DNA of 25,049 bases from positions 1 to 25,049 of the IMG/VR virus record IMGVR_UViG_3300044846_000970. One strand, 5' to 3'. Below, piece by piece: positions 1 through 7,041 of the stretch. Under the pieces are notes generated by a model that saw nothing but the letters and a program-made list of their open reading frames with translations, made no database searches and was not told where the DNA came from. Numbering within the stretch: position 1 is the stretch's first letter; every line of letters starts with the position of its first letter. A program made the position numbers and the translations under genes. The stretch is from a virus.

Positions 1-2
1 CT

Positions 3-80
3 ATTAACGCTGCTCCTGCCTTTCCTATCACACTAATCGCAACGGCTACTTTATACTACCAACAAAACAAACTCACATAA
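3..80 (+). CDS. C-terminal end of an unidentified gene upstream of the tape measure gene
   Basis: An open frame enters from the left edge and encodes 25 residues ending in YYQQNKLT before a TAA stop. The piece is hydrophobic and Ala-rich (INAAPAFPITLIATATLYYQ) and could be a membrane or helical C-terminus. The stop overlaps the next start as TAATG, so the two genes are probably translationally coupled. In tailed phages the genes just before the tape measure gene usually encode tail tube or tail-assembly chaperone proteins; that role is inferred from position only. Too little is present to name a family. Confidence 0.5.
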   Translation: MNAAPAFPITLIATATLYYQQNKLT

Positions 81-253
81 TGGACACTATCAAAAACTCA
101 ATGCGCTATTTGCAGCTAGGTATTAAGACACAACCACGACACGACCACTCATTACGCAAGTGGCAGCGTGTTATGTGGTTTATAACCCTGTATGCATGGC
201 GCACGTTCTTATTCTTTTTACTCATTTACTTAATCGCTAATCTTATTTACTAA
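80..253 (+). CDS. small single-pass membrane protein
   Basis: This 57-residue ORF is packed between its neighbours, with TAATG overlaps at both its start and its stop, which strongly supports it being a real gene. The first half is polar and basic (MDTIKNSMRYLQLGIKT, then Arg/His/Lys). The second half, about residues 31-56, is a hydrophobic aromatic stretch (VMWFITLYAW, then FLFFLLIYLIANLIY) that should cross the membrane. I do not recognise a family. Position directly before the tape measure gene suggests a tail-assembly accessory role, but a membrane segment is unusual there and no function is assigned. Confidence 0.65.
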   Translation: MDTIKNSMRYLQLGIKTQPRHDHSLRKWQRVMWFITLYAWRTFLFFLLIYLIANLIY

Positions 254-2364
254 TGGCTGAACCTATTGTACGGAAGTTTGTAATTGACACCACCGAAAGT
301 GAACAAAACCTTAAAGAGTTAAATGTTCAAATCAATGCGACATCAACCGCCATCAATAGTGGTGCGCAGTCGTTTGAGAATGTAGCAGCTGCAGAAGATG
401 AAGTAGTAACATCTACCAAATCACTAAAGGCGCAGCTACGTGAATTACAAGCGCAGTTAGCCAACACCGAACCCGATTCTGCAAAGTATCGCGAACTTGC
501 AGCGGCAGCGGGTGATTTAAAAGACAAGATAGGCGATGCAGCCGAAGCAGTAGGTACACAGGCGGGTGGTGCCTTCGAGCGTGTGAGTGGATCACTAGGA
601 TTAGTCACGTCACGTATCACTAGTCTTGACTTCACAGGTGCTGCAGAAGGTGCGAAGTTATTAGCGTCAAACATCACTTCTATAAAGCCGGGTGATATTG
701 TAAAAGGTATTCAAGGTATAGGTACTGCCTTTGCATCCGTTGGTAAGGCATTACTCACTAATCCTATATTCTTAATAGGTGCAGCCATTGCCGCTGCGAT
801 TGTGTATGCAGATGAACTATTGACATTGGTTGATGGTGTGACAGATGCCGAACTAGAACAATTAGATATTCAAAAGCAACGCGCTGCACAGTCGAAGCAA
901 CAACTGGATGCGATTAGTGACCAAGAAAACATACTGCGATTACAAGGCAAGACAGAGCGTGAGATATTGCAGATTAAAATAGCGCAGGCTAATCAAGCAA
1001 TACTTGACCAAAAAGCGGTAATACAAACCTTAGAGATACAAAGGCAGCAACAGATAGACGCTGCCGAAAGAAATCGTAAAATCACTAGTGGTATTATTCA
1101 GTTCTTGACATTGCCTTTGCAAATCTTGTTAGGTTCGGTTGATACTATTCTTCTTGGATTAAATAAAGTTGGTGTCATTAGCGATGAAACATTTGCTAAG
1201 GTTGGCAACCAGCGTGACAGATTAAATCAAAGCTTAAGCACACTAGTATTTGACCCTGCAGAAGTAGCTAAAGAAGGTGATGCTGCTGTAGCTGAACAGA
1301 AGAAGATACTACAGCAATTAGAAAACCAACAGGCAGGGTTTCAATTATCCGTTAATCAGATAGATCAAAAAGGAATTGATGATAGAAAGGCCGCACAGGA
1401 TAAAGCGGATGCTGATGCACAAGCAAAAAAAGATAAGAAAGCAGCGGATGCAAAAGCAAAACGTGACAAGGATTCAGAAGATGCTAAGGCCGCAGCAGAA
1501 AAAGAAGCAGCAGACAAGTTAAAAGCAGAAGAAGAACTGTTTGATGAGCTGCTAAAATCATTTGAAGAATCCGAAAAGAAAAGAACTGAAATAGCTGCAG
1601 CGGAAGCGGCAAAGAGAAAGAAAGCAGAAGAAGATTATAACACGGCTATAACTGCACTACGTGCCGAACAAGATGCTGCTAATCTCACTCAAGACCAAGC
1701 AGAAATACTTGCAATCGACAATAAGTATTTAGACCTACGAGAGAAAGCAATAGCCGCAGGTGAAAGCACAGTTGAAGTAGATGCCGCATACAAGGCCGCG
1801 CTCGATAAGCAAGAACAAGATAGTGCAGCAAAAAGGATAGCAACCGAGGAAGCCGTGCAAGATGCTAAGTTAGGTTTGGCTAGTGAAGCATTAGGTTCTA
1901 TCAATGCGCTCGTTGGTGCATTTGCTAAGAAAGACGAAGCGAGTGCAAGACGTGCATTTAAAGCACAGAAGGCTATAAGCATAGCACAGGCTACAGTTGA
2001 CACATACAAAGGTGCGAACGCAATCTTTGCAAGTGCAGCGGCTAACCCTGCAACCGTGCTATTCCCTGCACAACCATTCATTGCTGCAGGTTCTGCAATC
2101 GCAGCGGGTATCGCTAACGTTGCCACAATCGCAAAGCAAGAGTTCCAAGGTGGTACGCCCCCGGCTAGTAATGAAACACCACCACCTTCGCTTAGTGATG
2201 GCGGCGGCGGCGGCTCACAGCCTGCAGCATTCAATCCATTTGCATCTTCATTCTTACAAGATAGACCAGAGCAACTAACGCCCCGTGCATATGTCTTAGC
2301 GGGTGATGTGGCAAGTCAACAAGAAGTGCGGATAAAGGTTGAAGACTTATCGCGAATAGGATAA
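253..2364 (+). CDS. phage tail tape measure protein
   Basis: The 703-residue protein is built as tape measure proteins are: long Ala/Lys/Glu/Gln-rich coiled-coil helices with a few hydrophobic patches, near residues 167-190 (FLIGAAIAAAIVYADELL), 279-302 (FLTLPLQILLGSVDTILLG) and 595-626. Residues about 380-480 are a charged AKAKRDKDSEDAKAAAEKEA-type coiled coil. The tail end has a Pro/Gly linker (TPPPSLSDGGGGGSQ) followed by a short module, AYVLAGDVASQQEVRIK, that resembles the C-termini of tape measure proteins of Bacteroidota phages. The family sets tail length at about 0.15 nm per residue, which would imply a tail near 100 nm (inference). It starts with a one-base overlap with the preceding gene. 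Confidence 0.87.
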   Translation: MAEPIVRKFVIDTTESEQNLKELNVQINATSTAINSGAQSFENVAAAEDEVVTSTKSLKAQLRELQAQLANTEPDSAKYRELAAAAGDLKDKIGDAAEAVGTQAGGAFERVSGSLGLVTSRITSLDFTGAAEGAKLLASNITSIKPGDIVKGIQGIGTAFASVGKALLTNPIFLIGAAIAAAIVYADELLTLVDGVTDAELEQLDIQKQRAAQSKQQLDAISDQENILRLQGKTEREILQIKIAQANQAILDQKAVIQTLEIQRQQQIDAAERNRKITSGIIQFLTLPLQILLGSVDTILLGLNKVGVISDETFAKVGNQRDRLNQSLSTLVFDPAEVAKEGDAAVAEQKKILQQLENQQAGFQLSVNQIDQKGIDDRKAAQDKADADAQAKKDKKAADAKAKRDKDSEDAKAAAEKEAADKLKAEEELFDELLKSFEESEKKRTEIAAAEAAKRKKAEEDYNTAITALRAEQDAANLTQDQAEILAIDNKYLDLREKAIAAGESTVEVDAAYKAALDKQEQDSAAKRIATEEAVQDAKLGLASEALGSINALVGAFAKKDEASARRAFKAQKAISIAQATVDTYKGANAIFASAAANPATVLFPAQPFIAAGSAIAAGIANVATIAKQEFQGGTPPASNETPPPSLSDGGGGGSQPAAFNPFASSFLQDRPEQLTPRAYVLAGDVASQQEVRIKVEDLSRIG

Positions 2365-2370
2365 AAAGAA

Positions 2371-2392
2371 AGCCGCCCACGTTTGGACGGCT
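2371..2392 (-). terminator. hairpin, probable intrinsic terminator
   Basis: Arms AGCCGCCCA and TGGACGGCT pair over nine positions with one C-A mismatch around loop CGTT, seven bases after the tape measure stop. The uridine-rich tail (TTCTTTTTAT) lies on the minus strand; the plus-strand tail is TCTGAAAC. As written it is a better terminator for leftward RNA, although a hairpin here could also mark the 3' end of the tape measure transcript. Confidence 0.55.
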
Positions 2393-2459
2393 TCTGAAAC
2401 TAAACCTATTGAAAACAATGCTATGATGAAAACGTGTCAAATATAAATAACTTTGAAAA

Positions 2460-3053
2460 ATGGAAAAAAGAAAAGTAGTAAAATGCGTAATTGATGAAGA
2501 AGGTCGTCTTGGAATTACGGCGATGGGTTTAGTCGATGCGCCCGCGATAGAAGAAAACTGGATTGCACTTTCTAAGGTGCAGCTTAGTGCGGTCAATGAT
2601 GAACGTAAAATGTTATACGGTCCCGCGCTTATACCGGATAAAGAGATATTACGCTATGATGATAAGGGCGAACCTTACTATGTGTACTTTGAAAAGGCTA
2701 CGGTGCAGGCTATAGCGCATCAATTCTTTAAAAAGAATTTGCAGCATACCACCAACCTACAACACGAGATTCCCGTAACAGGTGTGACAGTAGTTGAGTC
2801 ATGGTTGAAAGAGGGTAAGAATGATAAGAGCATCGAACTAGGTTTGCCTGATTTGCCCGATGGCACATGGTTTATTGGCACGCACGTAGACGAAGACCAC
2901 GTGTGGAGTGACGTGAAAGAAGGCAAGATAAAAGGCTATAGCATTGAAGGCTTCTTCAATGAAGTGGGCGTAGCCATGAGCGGTGTCAAAAACTACGAAG
3001 CAGAATTGGTGATGGAGCTTGATGAACTACTAAGCAAAGCAACCAATAAATAA
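2460..3053 (+). CDS. XkdF-like prohead serine protease
   Basis: The 197-residue protein has the layout of the XkdF-type phage prohead protease: an N-terminal strand ending in GLVDAPAI, then LIPDKEILR near residues 57-65, a His in NLQHEIP (His102), the ESWLKEG...DKS segment near 113-124, LPDGTWFIGTHVDEDHVW near 132-149, and KIKGYSIEGFF with the probable nucleophile Ser161. These enzymes cleave scaffold and capsid proteins inside the prohead during maturation. Location two genes before the scaffold and three before the major capsid fits. Assignment is by remembered motif pattern; the exact catalytic residues are inferred. A weak TAACTTTG lies just before the start but has no -33 partner. Confidence 0.82.
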   Translation: MEKRKVVKCVIDEEGRLGITAMGLVDAPAIEENWIALSKVQLSAVNDERKMLYGPALIPDKEILRYDDKGEPYYVYFEKATVQAIAHQFFKKNLQHTTNLQHEIPVTGVTVVESWLKEGKNDKSIELGLPDLPDGTWFIGTHVDEDHVWSDVKEGKIKGYSIEGFFNEVGVAMSGVKNYEAELVMELDELLSKATNK

Positions 3054-3058
3054 CACAT

Positions 3059-4123
3059 ATGATAAATGTAGAAAAGGCACTTGATGTGCTAGGATTACCA
3101 CCCGAATTTGAAGCCTATAACGGGCAGATAAACACGCGCATCACTAATGGCTTTGTTGTGTACGAGAACAATGATTTTAGCAGCGGCAAAAACGTTATAA
3201 CGTACACAGTTGAAAAGACCACCAACACACAACTGTTTGGATTGTATCCGCTCAACTATGCGAGCATGGCACTATACAACATGAGCTTTCAACTTGGAGG
3301 CATGACACCTAAAGGCTACCAGTTGCATTGTCCTAGCAAGTGGATAAAGCATGAGCCGCCAAGTGGTGTAGCCGGGCAAACTGTTTACTACGTAGAAAGC
3401 AATATGTTTTTCAATGTAGATCGCATAGACCTCACATATGAGCCATATGAAACCGTGGTCAATGGTATAGCTGAAGACATGATAGACCCACTTATGCGGG
3501 TGCAGTATAAGTCACGCTTACTAGGTAAGGATGCAACAGGCAAAACAATTATAAAGTGGACAAGTCGTGGTGCGATTACGCCAAAGCGCAGACTGCGCAA
3601 AGCAGAATTCTTGAAGCTTGCTAACATGACAGAAGACGAAATGATTTGGAACTGTCGCTGGGTATTCCCTATCGTGCCTGTTAAGGGTGAAACACACATT
3701 ACATCGATTGCCATGGACATCGAAAAGTTGAATGATACGCAAGTTAAAAGCACGGTGTACATCAACGGCATTGATGCAAACACTTTCAATTATAAAGCGC
3801 TTATCAATTCATTCGGTCAAACGTACGGAGGCTATAAGCAGATGTATCGATTGTACAATGGTGAACGTAGCACACCCACAACCATGAACGTGTACGGTAG
3901 CACCATTGACATCGGACAGAATCCAACTGAAGACAGCACGCTAAACTTACAGGCAGGTGGTGAAAACACGTACAACATCATTAACCGCACACTTACATTC
4001 AATCCGTCCTTAACTGAAGAGGCAAAGCTACTTGCATACATGGAGTTCTTACCTGCCAATGGCAAGAATGAAAGCACGGGAAAATGGTTGAGTTTAGAAA
4101 CGGGAATGGAATCATTTTATTGA
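3059..4123 (+). CDS. unknown protein of the capsid block, probable virion component
   Basis: This 354-residue protein starts five bases after the protease stop and ends before a strong terminator, so it belongs to the capsid transcript. It is rich in beta-prone and aromatic residues (YGGYKQMYRLYNGE, NTYNIINRTLTFNPSL), lacks signal peptide, membrane segment or coiled coil, and carries a basic patch ITPKRRLRKAEF near residue 175. I do not recognise a family. Position between protease and scaffold suggests a head-associated structural protein or a minor tail protein. No enzymatic motif is visible. Confidence 0.7.
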   Translation: MINVEKALDVLGLPPEFEAYNGQINTRITNGFVVYENNDFSSGKNVITYTVEKTTNTQLFGLYPLNYASMALYNMSFQLGGMTPKGYQLHCPSKWIKHEPPSGVAGQTVYYVESNMFFNVDRIDLTYEPYETVVNGIAEDMIDPLMRVQYKSRLLGKDATGKTIIKWTSRGAITPKRRLRKAEFLKLANMTEDEMIWNCRWVFPIVPVKGETHITSIAMDIEKLNDTQVKSTVYINGIDANTFNYKALINSFGQTYGGYKQMYRLYNGERSTPTTMNVYGSTIDIGQNPTEDSTLNLQAGGENTYNIINRTLTFNPSLTEEAKLLAYMEFLPANGKNESTGKWLSLETGMESFY

Positions 4124-4179
4124 TATATTAGCACCGGTTAGTGTAACCGAAAGTAATTAGGTATTTAAGATTAAAAAGA

Positions 4180-4207
4180 AAGGCCCAAACGAGGGCCTTC
4201 TTTTTTT
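4180..4207. terminator. strong, probably bidirectional intrinsic terminator
   Basis: AAGGCCC and GGGCCTT form a perfect seven-pair stem with loop AAACGA, followed by CTTTTTTT on the plus strand. The left flank is TTAAAAAGA, so the minus-strand transcript also gets a U-rich tail. It would end the rightward protease transcript and the leftward ribbon-helix-helix transcript from 4361. Confidence 0.85.
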
Positions 4208-4223
4208 GACACAGTTTACCACT

Positions 4224-4361
4224 TTACAGTATACACGCTCTTACATATTCAGCTAGGTTCATCTTGTGAGCCTTCGCCGCCTTCTGCACAGTCTTAAGTT
4301 GTTTGTCATTTAGCCTAACACTAATCTTAGTGTTCATGGGCAATGGAAGTTTGGTAGTCAT
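4224..4361 (-). CDS. small ribbon-helix-helix (CopG/Arc-like) DNA-binding protein
   Basis: A 45-residue reading frame runs against the surrounding genes in the gap between the 354-residue protein and the scaffold gene. It reads KISVRLNDKQLKTVQKAA followed by AHKMNLAEYVRACIL. That is the ribbon-helix-helix pattern: a short strand with alternating residues (ISVRL), helix A, a turn, and helix B starting NLAEYVR. Such proteins bind DNA as dimers and usually repress promoters. It ends 17 bases from the bidirectional terminator at 4180-4207, so it has its own end signal. I see no convincing promoter. A role as a late-gene regulator is inference. Confidence 0.7.
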   Translation of the reverse strand: MTTKLPLPMNTKISVRLNDKQLKTVQKAAKAHKMNLAEYVRACIL

Positions 4362-4451
4362 AATGTATGTAATTTTTTACAGTCGCTAAGGTAATCAATT
4401 TGGCGCGTGCAACAAAACGCGGTTTTGTCTACTATACCAAAATTACCAAAA

Positions 4452-5051
4452 ATGTCAGATATCAAAAATCAAATCAAAGCAGTCTTCACAAAGTACGGCA
4501 TTGAACCATCTGCACTAGGTATCAAGTTTGAAGAAGAAACAACTGAAGCAGCTACCGAAGTAAAGTTTGCCGTAGAAGGCACGCTTGCTGATGGTACAAA
4601 AATCTACTCAACAGCTGATGAGTGGGTAGTAGGTGTTGACATCTTCACACTAGATGCCGATGGCAACCCAGTCCCAGTACCTGCAGGAGAATACATCCTA
4701 GAAGACGGTGTTACCAAAGTCTACGTAGGCGAAGACGGAATGGTAGCAGAAATCGAACGCGAAGAACAATCTACTGAAATGAGCAGCGAAGACCTCGTTG
4801 CCGTAATAGGTCAATTGTCTGAACGCATTGCTGCACTAGAAGTTGAAAAAACTGAACTAGCTGCTGCAGTAGAAAACGCTAAGAAGGATGCCGAAGCCGT
4901 GAAAGCTGAACTCGCTTCAGTTAAGAAAGCTCCTGCCGTGCCTTCTGTAAAGTCACAAGAATTTAAAAAGAATGTAGCACCTGTGGTTGCATCGAATGGT
5001 AACTCATTCAGCGATTTCATGGAAGGTCTACGTGCCAAACAAAGTAAATAA
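4452..5051 (+). CDS. head scaffolding protein
   Basis: The preferred start is the ATG at 4452 (MSDIKNQIKAVFTKYG), giving 199 residues; an in-frame GTG at 4407 would add 15 residues of poor character. The first half holds a small beta module with DGTKIYSTADEW, PAGEYILEDG and VYVGEDGMVAEIE, a type seen in scaffold and core proteins of Bacteroidota phages. Residues about 110-170 are a long acidic/Ala/Lys coiled coil (LSERIAALEVEKTELAAAVE). The C-terminus SFSDFMEGLRAKQSK is a short basic helix, typical of the capsid-binding end of scaffolds. The gene lies 24 bases before the major capsid gene, the standard order. Confidence 0.8.
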   Translation: MSDIKNQIKAVFTKYGIEPSALGIKFEEETTEAATEVKFAVEGTLADGTKIYSTADEWVVGVDIFTLDADGNPVPVPAGEYILEDGVTKVYVGEDGMVAEIEREEQSTEMSSEDLVAVIGQLSERIAALEVEKTELAAAVENAKKDAEAVKAELASVKKAPAVPSVKSQEFKKNVAPVVASNGNSFSDFMEGLRAKQSK

Positions 5052-5075
5052 TTCACCTCATAATTTTATTTAAAA

Positions 5076-5972
5076 ATGCCAACAACAACTTCACTCACCA
5101 CCACCTATGCAGGTGAATTAGCTGGTGAAATCGTAGCAAAGGCACTATTGTCAAACGTATCAACTCAGTACGTTACAATGAAGCCTAACGTACCTTACAA
5201 ATCAGTAGTACGTAAAATTGATGACACTGTAACATTCGCTGCAGGAACTTGTGATTTCACTCCAACTGGAACAATCACTTTGACTGAGCGCATCTTGACC
5301 TTGGAAGAATTCCAAGTGCAACGCCAAATCTGTAAGAAGGACTTCTTCATTGACTGGACAACTGCAGATGTAATGAGCGGCCGTGTAAACACCCAAATCC
5401 AAGACGCTATTATTGGCCGTTTGGTAGGTGGTATCGCTGCAGCTAACGAGACTATCATGTGGTCAGGTGTTAATGCAACAGCCGGTCAATACGATGGTTT
5501 CGAAACTTTGATTAAGGCAGGCGGTTCAGGTGCTGTATCTGCAGGTTCAGGTGCATTGTCTGACACTAACATCATCGCAACTATTTGGGATGTAATCAAC
5601 ACAGCTCCTGCAGCCGTTAAGGGTGCTGCTGAAAAGCCAGCTATCTACATGGGACAGGCTGCATGGGAATCATACATGCAAGCTCAAATCGCTGCAGGTA
5701 ATGGTTGGTACTTGACAGGTGGCCCTGAGGTTAGCCGTCGTTTCGTAGGCATGTATGAAATCTATGTATGTCCGGGTATGACTGCAAACAATATCATCTT
5801 CGCTCAACCTAGCAACTTGATGCTTGGAACATGGCAGGAAAACCAAATGAACGAAGTGTTCATCTTGGATATGCAGAACTTGGATGGATCACAGAACGTA
5901 CGTTACGGTGCACGCTTCTACTTGGGCGCACAGATTGCAGTTGGTGAAGACATCACCTACTGGGGCGCATAA
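5076..5972 (+). CDS. major capsid protein
   Basis: The 298-residue protein directly follows the scaffold and is followed by its own terminator, as highly expressed capsid genes often are. Codon use is more uniform than in neighbours (frequent GGT, GCT, AAC, ACT). It has the pattern of HK97-fold capsids of Bacteroidota siphophages: GELAGEIVAKALLSN near the start, TLTERILTLEEFQVQRQICKKD with the FFIDW segment near residues 65-95, and a C-terminal part with MYEIYVCPGMTANNIIFAQP and VRYGARFYLGAQIAVGEDI. It builds the icosahedral shell. No cleavage site is obvious. Confidence 0.88.
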   Translation: MPTTTSLTTTYAGELAGEIVAKALLSNVSTQYVTMKPNVPYKSVVRKIDDTVTFAAGTCDFTPTGTITLTERILTLEEFQVQRQICKKDFFIDWTTADVMSGRVNTQIQDAIIGRLVGGIAAANETIMWSGVNATAGQYDGFETLIKAGGSGAVSAGSGALSDTNIIATIWDVINTAPAAVKGAAEKPAIYMGQAAWESYMQAQIAAGNGWYLTGGPEVSRRFVGMYEIYVCPGMTANNIIFAQPSNLMLGTWQENQMNEVFILDMQNLDGSQNVRYGARFYLGAQIAVGEDITYWGA

Positions 5973-5982
5973 TTAAAATAAC

Positions 5983-6006
5983 AAAGGGGGTATAATAGCC
6001 CCCTTT
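5983..6006 (+). terminator. intrinsic terminator after the major capsid gene
   Basis: A perfect eight-pair stem, AAAGGGGG with CCCCCTTT around loop TATAATAG, lies 10 bases after the capsid stop. The T run is only three bases, so it may only reduce read-through to the next gene. Confidence 0.7.
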
Positions 6007-6030
6007 AAACTCTTTAAAATATACATAGCT

Positions 6031-6573
6031 ATGGCTTGTGAATTAACTACAGGTTTTACACTCGGATGCCTTGAAGGTATCGGAGGTGTTAAAGAAGTCT
6101 TGATTGCTAACTACGAAGACTTTGAAAGCGGTATCACTTATGGTGGTACTAATGGCGAAGTAGACGGATTGCCTACGGCTACTATTTATCGCTACGTTCC
6201 ATTCCGCAATAGCGGTTCTTACATTGAGACAGTAAACAAGAACTTGGAAACAGGTACACTTTACTTCTCGCAAGAAGTTGGATGGACTTTCGGTAAGCTC
6301 AACCAAGATATGCGTAACGAATTCTTGAATGTAGCAAAGGCTAAAATGATTGTATTTGTACGTACCAATGATGACCAAATCTTGTTGGTAGGTGCGGGCG
6401 AAGGCTCACAGCTTACTGCTGGTACTGTACAATCAGGTGCACAGAAGGCGGATTTGATGGGTTACCAAGTTACAACAGTTGCTGAAGAACTTTCACCAGC
6501 TGTACACCTTGAGCCGTTCACCTCTGTACCATTTGACAACTTCGCAGGTATTACTGTAAGCCCTGCTTACTAA
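6031..6573 (+). CDS. probable tail tube (major tail) protein
   Basis: This 180-residue protein is placed between the capsid and portal genes and flanked by terminators on both sides, as expected for a very abundant virion protein. It starts MACELTTGFTLGCLEGIGGVKEV and has YRYVPFRNSGSYIETV, GTLYFSQEVGWTFGKLNQDMRNEF and IVFVRTNDDQILLVGAGEGS. I recall this pattern from structural proteins of Bacteroidota phages that behave as major tail or tube subunits. The size and beta-rich character fit a tube protein. Alternative: a head decoration protein. The role is inferred from pattern, size and context. Confidence 0.62.
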   Translation: MACELTTGFTLGCLEGIGGVKEVLIANYEDFESGITYGGTNGEVDGLPTATIYRYVPFRNSGSYIETVNKNLETGTLYFSQEVGWTFGKLNQDMRNEFLNVAKAKMIVFVRTNDDQILLVGAGEGSQLTAGTVQSGAQKADLMGYQVTTVAEELSPAVHLEPFTSVPFDNFAGITVSPAY

Positions 6574-6608
6574 GACTTTGTCTTGTTGTTTTTGTATTCA
6601 TTGTGTGT

Positions 6609-6639
6609 AAAGGGGGCGGTGCTTGTGCTGCCCCTTTTT
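6609..6639 (+). terminator. intrinsic terminator after the tail-tube-like gene
   Basis: AAAGGGG pairs with CCCCTTT, and an inner GC pair is possible with one bulged G, around a loop of about 12-15 bases. The stem runs into TTTTT at 6635-6639. It sits 36 bases after the 6573 stop. Confidence 0.78.
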
Positions 6640-6651
6640 AAATAAATAAGC

Positions 6652-7041
6652 ATGATATATCTAACTACCAACACAGCGAATCAAACCGTCTACCTTTCAT
6701 TAGATGAGGCACGCCAGTACTACGCTACTGCGTTCACTCACTATCTTATCATAATCACACACGAAGAAAATAGCACAACGGGCGAAGAACTTGCGCAGGT
6801 TGCAACTATAGTGTTGGAAAATGTGCGCATTACGCAGCTCACAGTAACGACCGTAGGTCTTACCTTAGCGGGGCGTTATCGCTATGTGGTATATGGACAA
6901 AATAGTTCTAGCAATATTAACCCTACGAATGTTAGTGTTGTGGGTGTTGTACAACGTGGCTACGTTGTGTTGACAGATAACGAGCAGTTCTATGATGTAC
7001 CTAGCGAAGTAATATCTAATGACATTATCTATGGAGCATAA
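6652..7041 (+). CDS. conserved Bacteroidota-phage hypothetical protein
   Basis: The 129-residue protein starts MIYLTTNTANQTVYLSL and continues with YYATAFTHYLIIITHEEN, VENVR-like strands and GRYRYVVYGQNSS. I recall proteins of this shape (short N-terminal strand, then a beta-rich body with a RYRYVVY-type segment) near portal and capsid genes of Bacteroidota phages, where they have no settled function. It is likely a small virion protein. The end overlaps the portal start, suggesting coupled translation. Confidence 0.65.
   Translation: MIYLTTNTANQTVYLSLDEARQYYATAFTHYLIIITHEENSTTGEELAQVATIVLENVRITQLTVTTVGLTLAGRYRYVVYGQNSSSNINPTNVSVVGVVQRGYVVLTDNEQFYDVPSEVISNDIIYGA

Noticed and set aside
327-677. 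Long minus-strand frame inside the tape measure gene
   Set aside because: Shadow of Ala-rich coding sequence on the other strand; low-complexity Ser/Ala translation and no gene context.
1689-2234. Minus-strand 181-codon frame inside the tape measure gene
   Set aside because: Complement of Ala/Gly-rich codons, poor protein composition, and it lies wholly within a confident gene.
2448-2455. TAACTTTG just before the protease gene as a promoter
   Set aside because: No TTTG at the -33 distance and the start would fall at the ATG itself, so too weak to list as a promoter.
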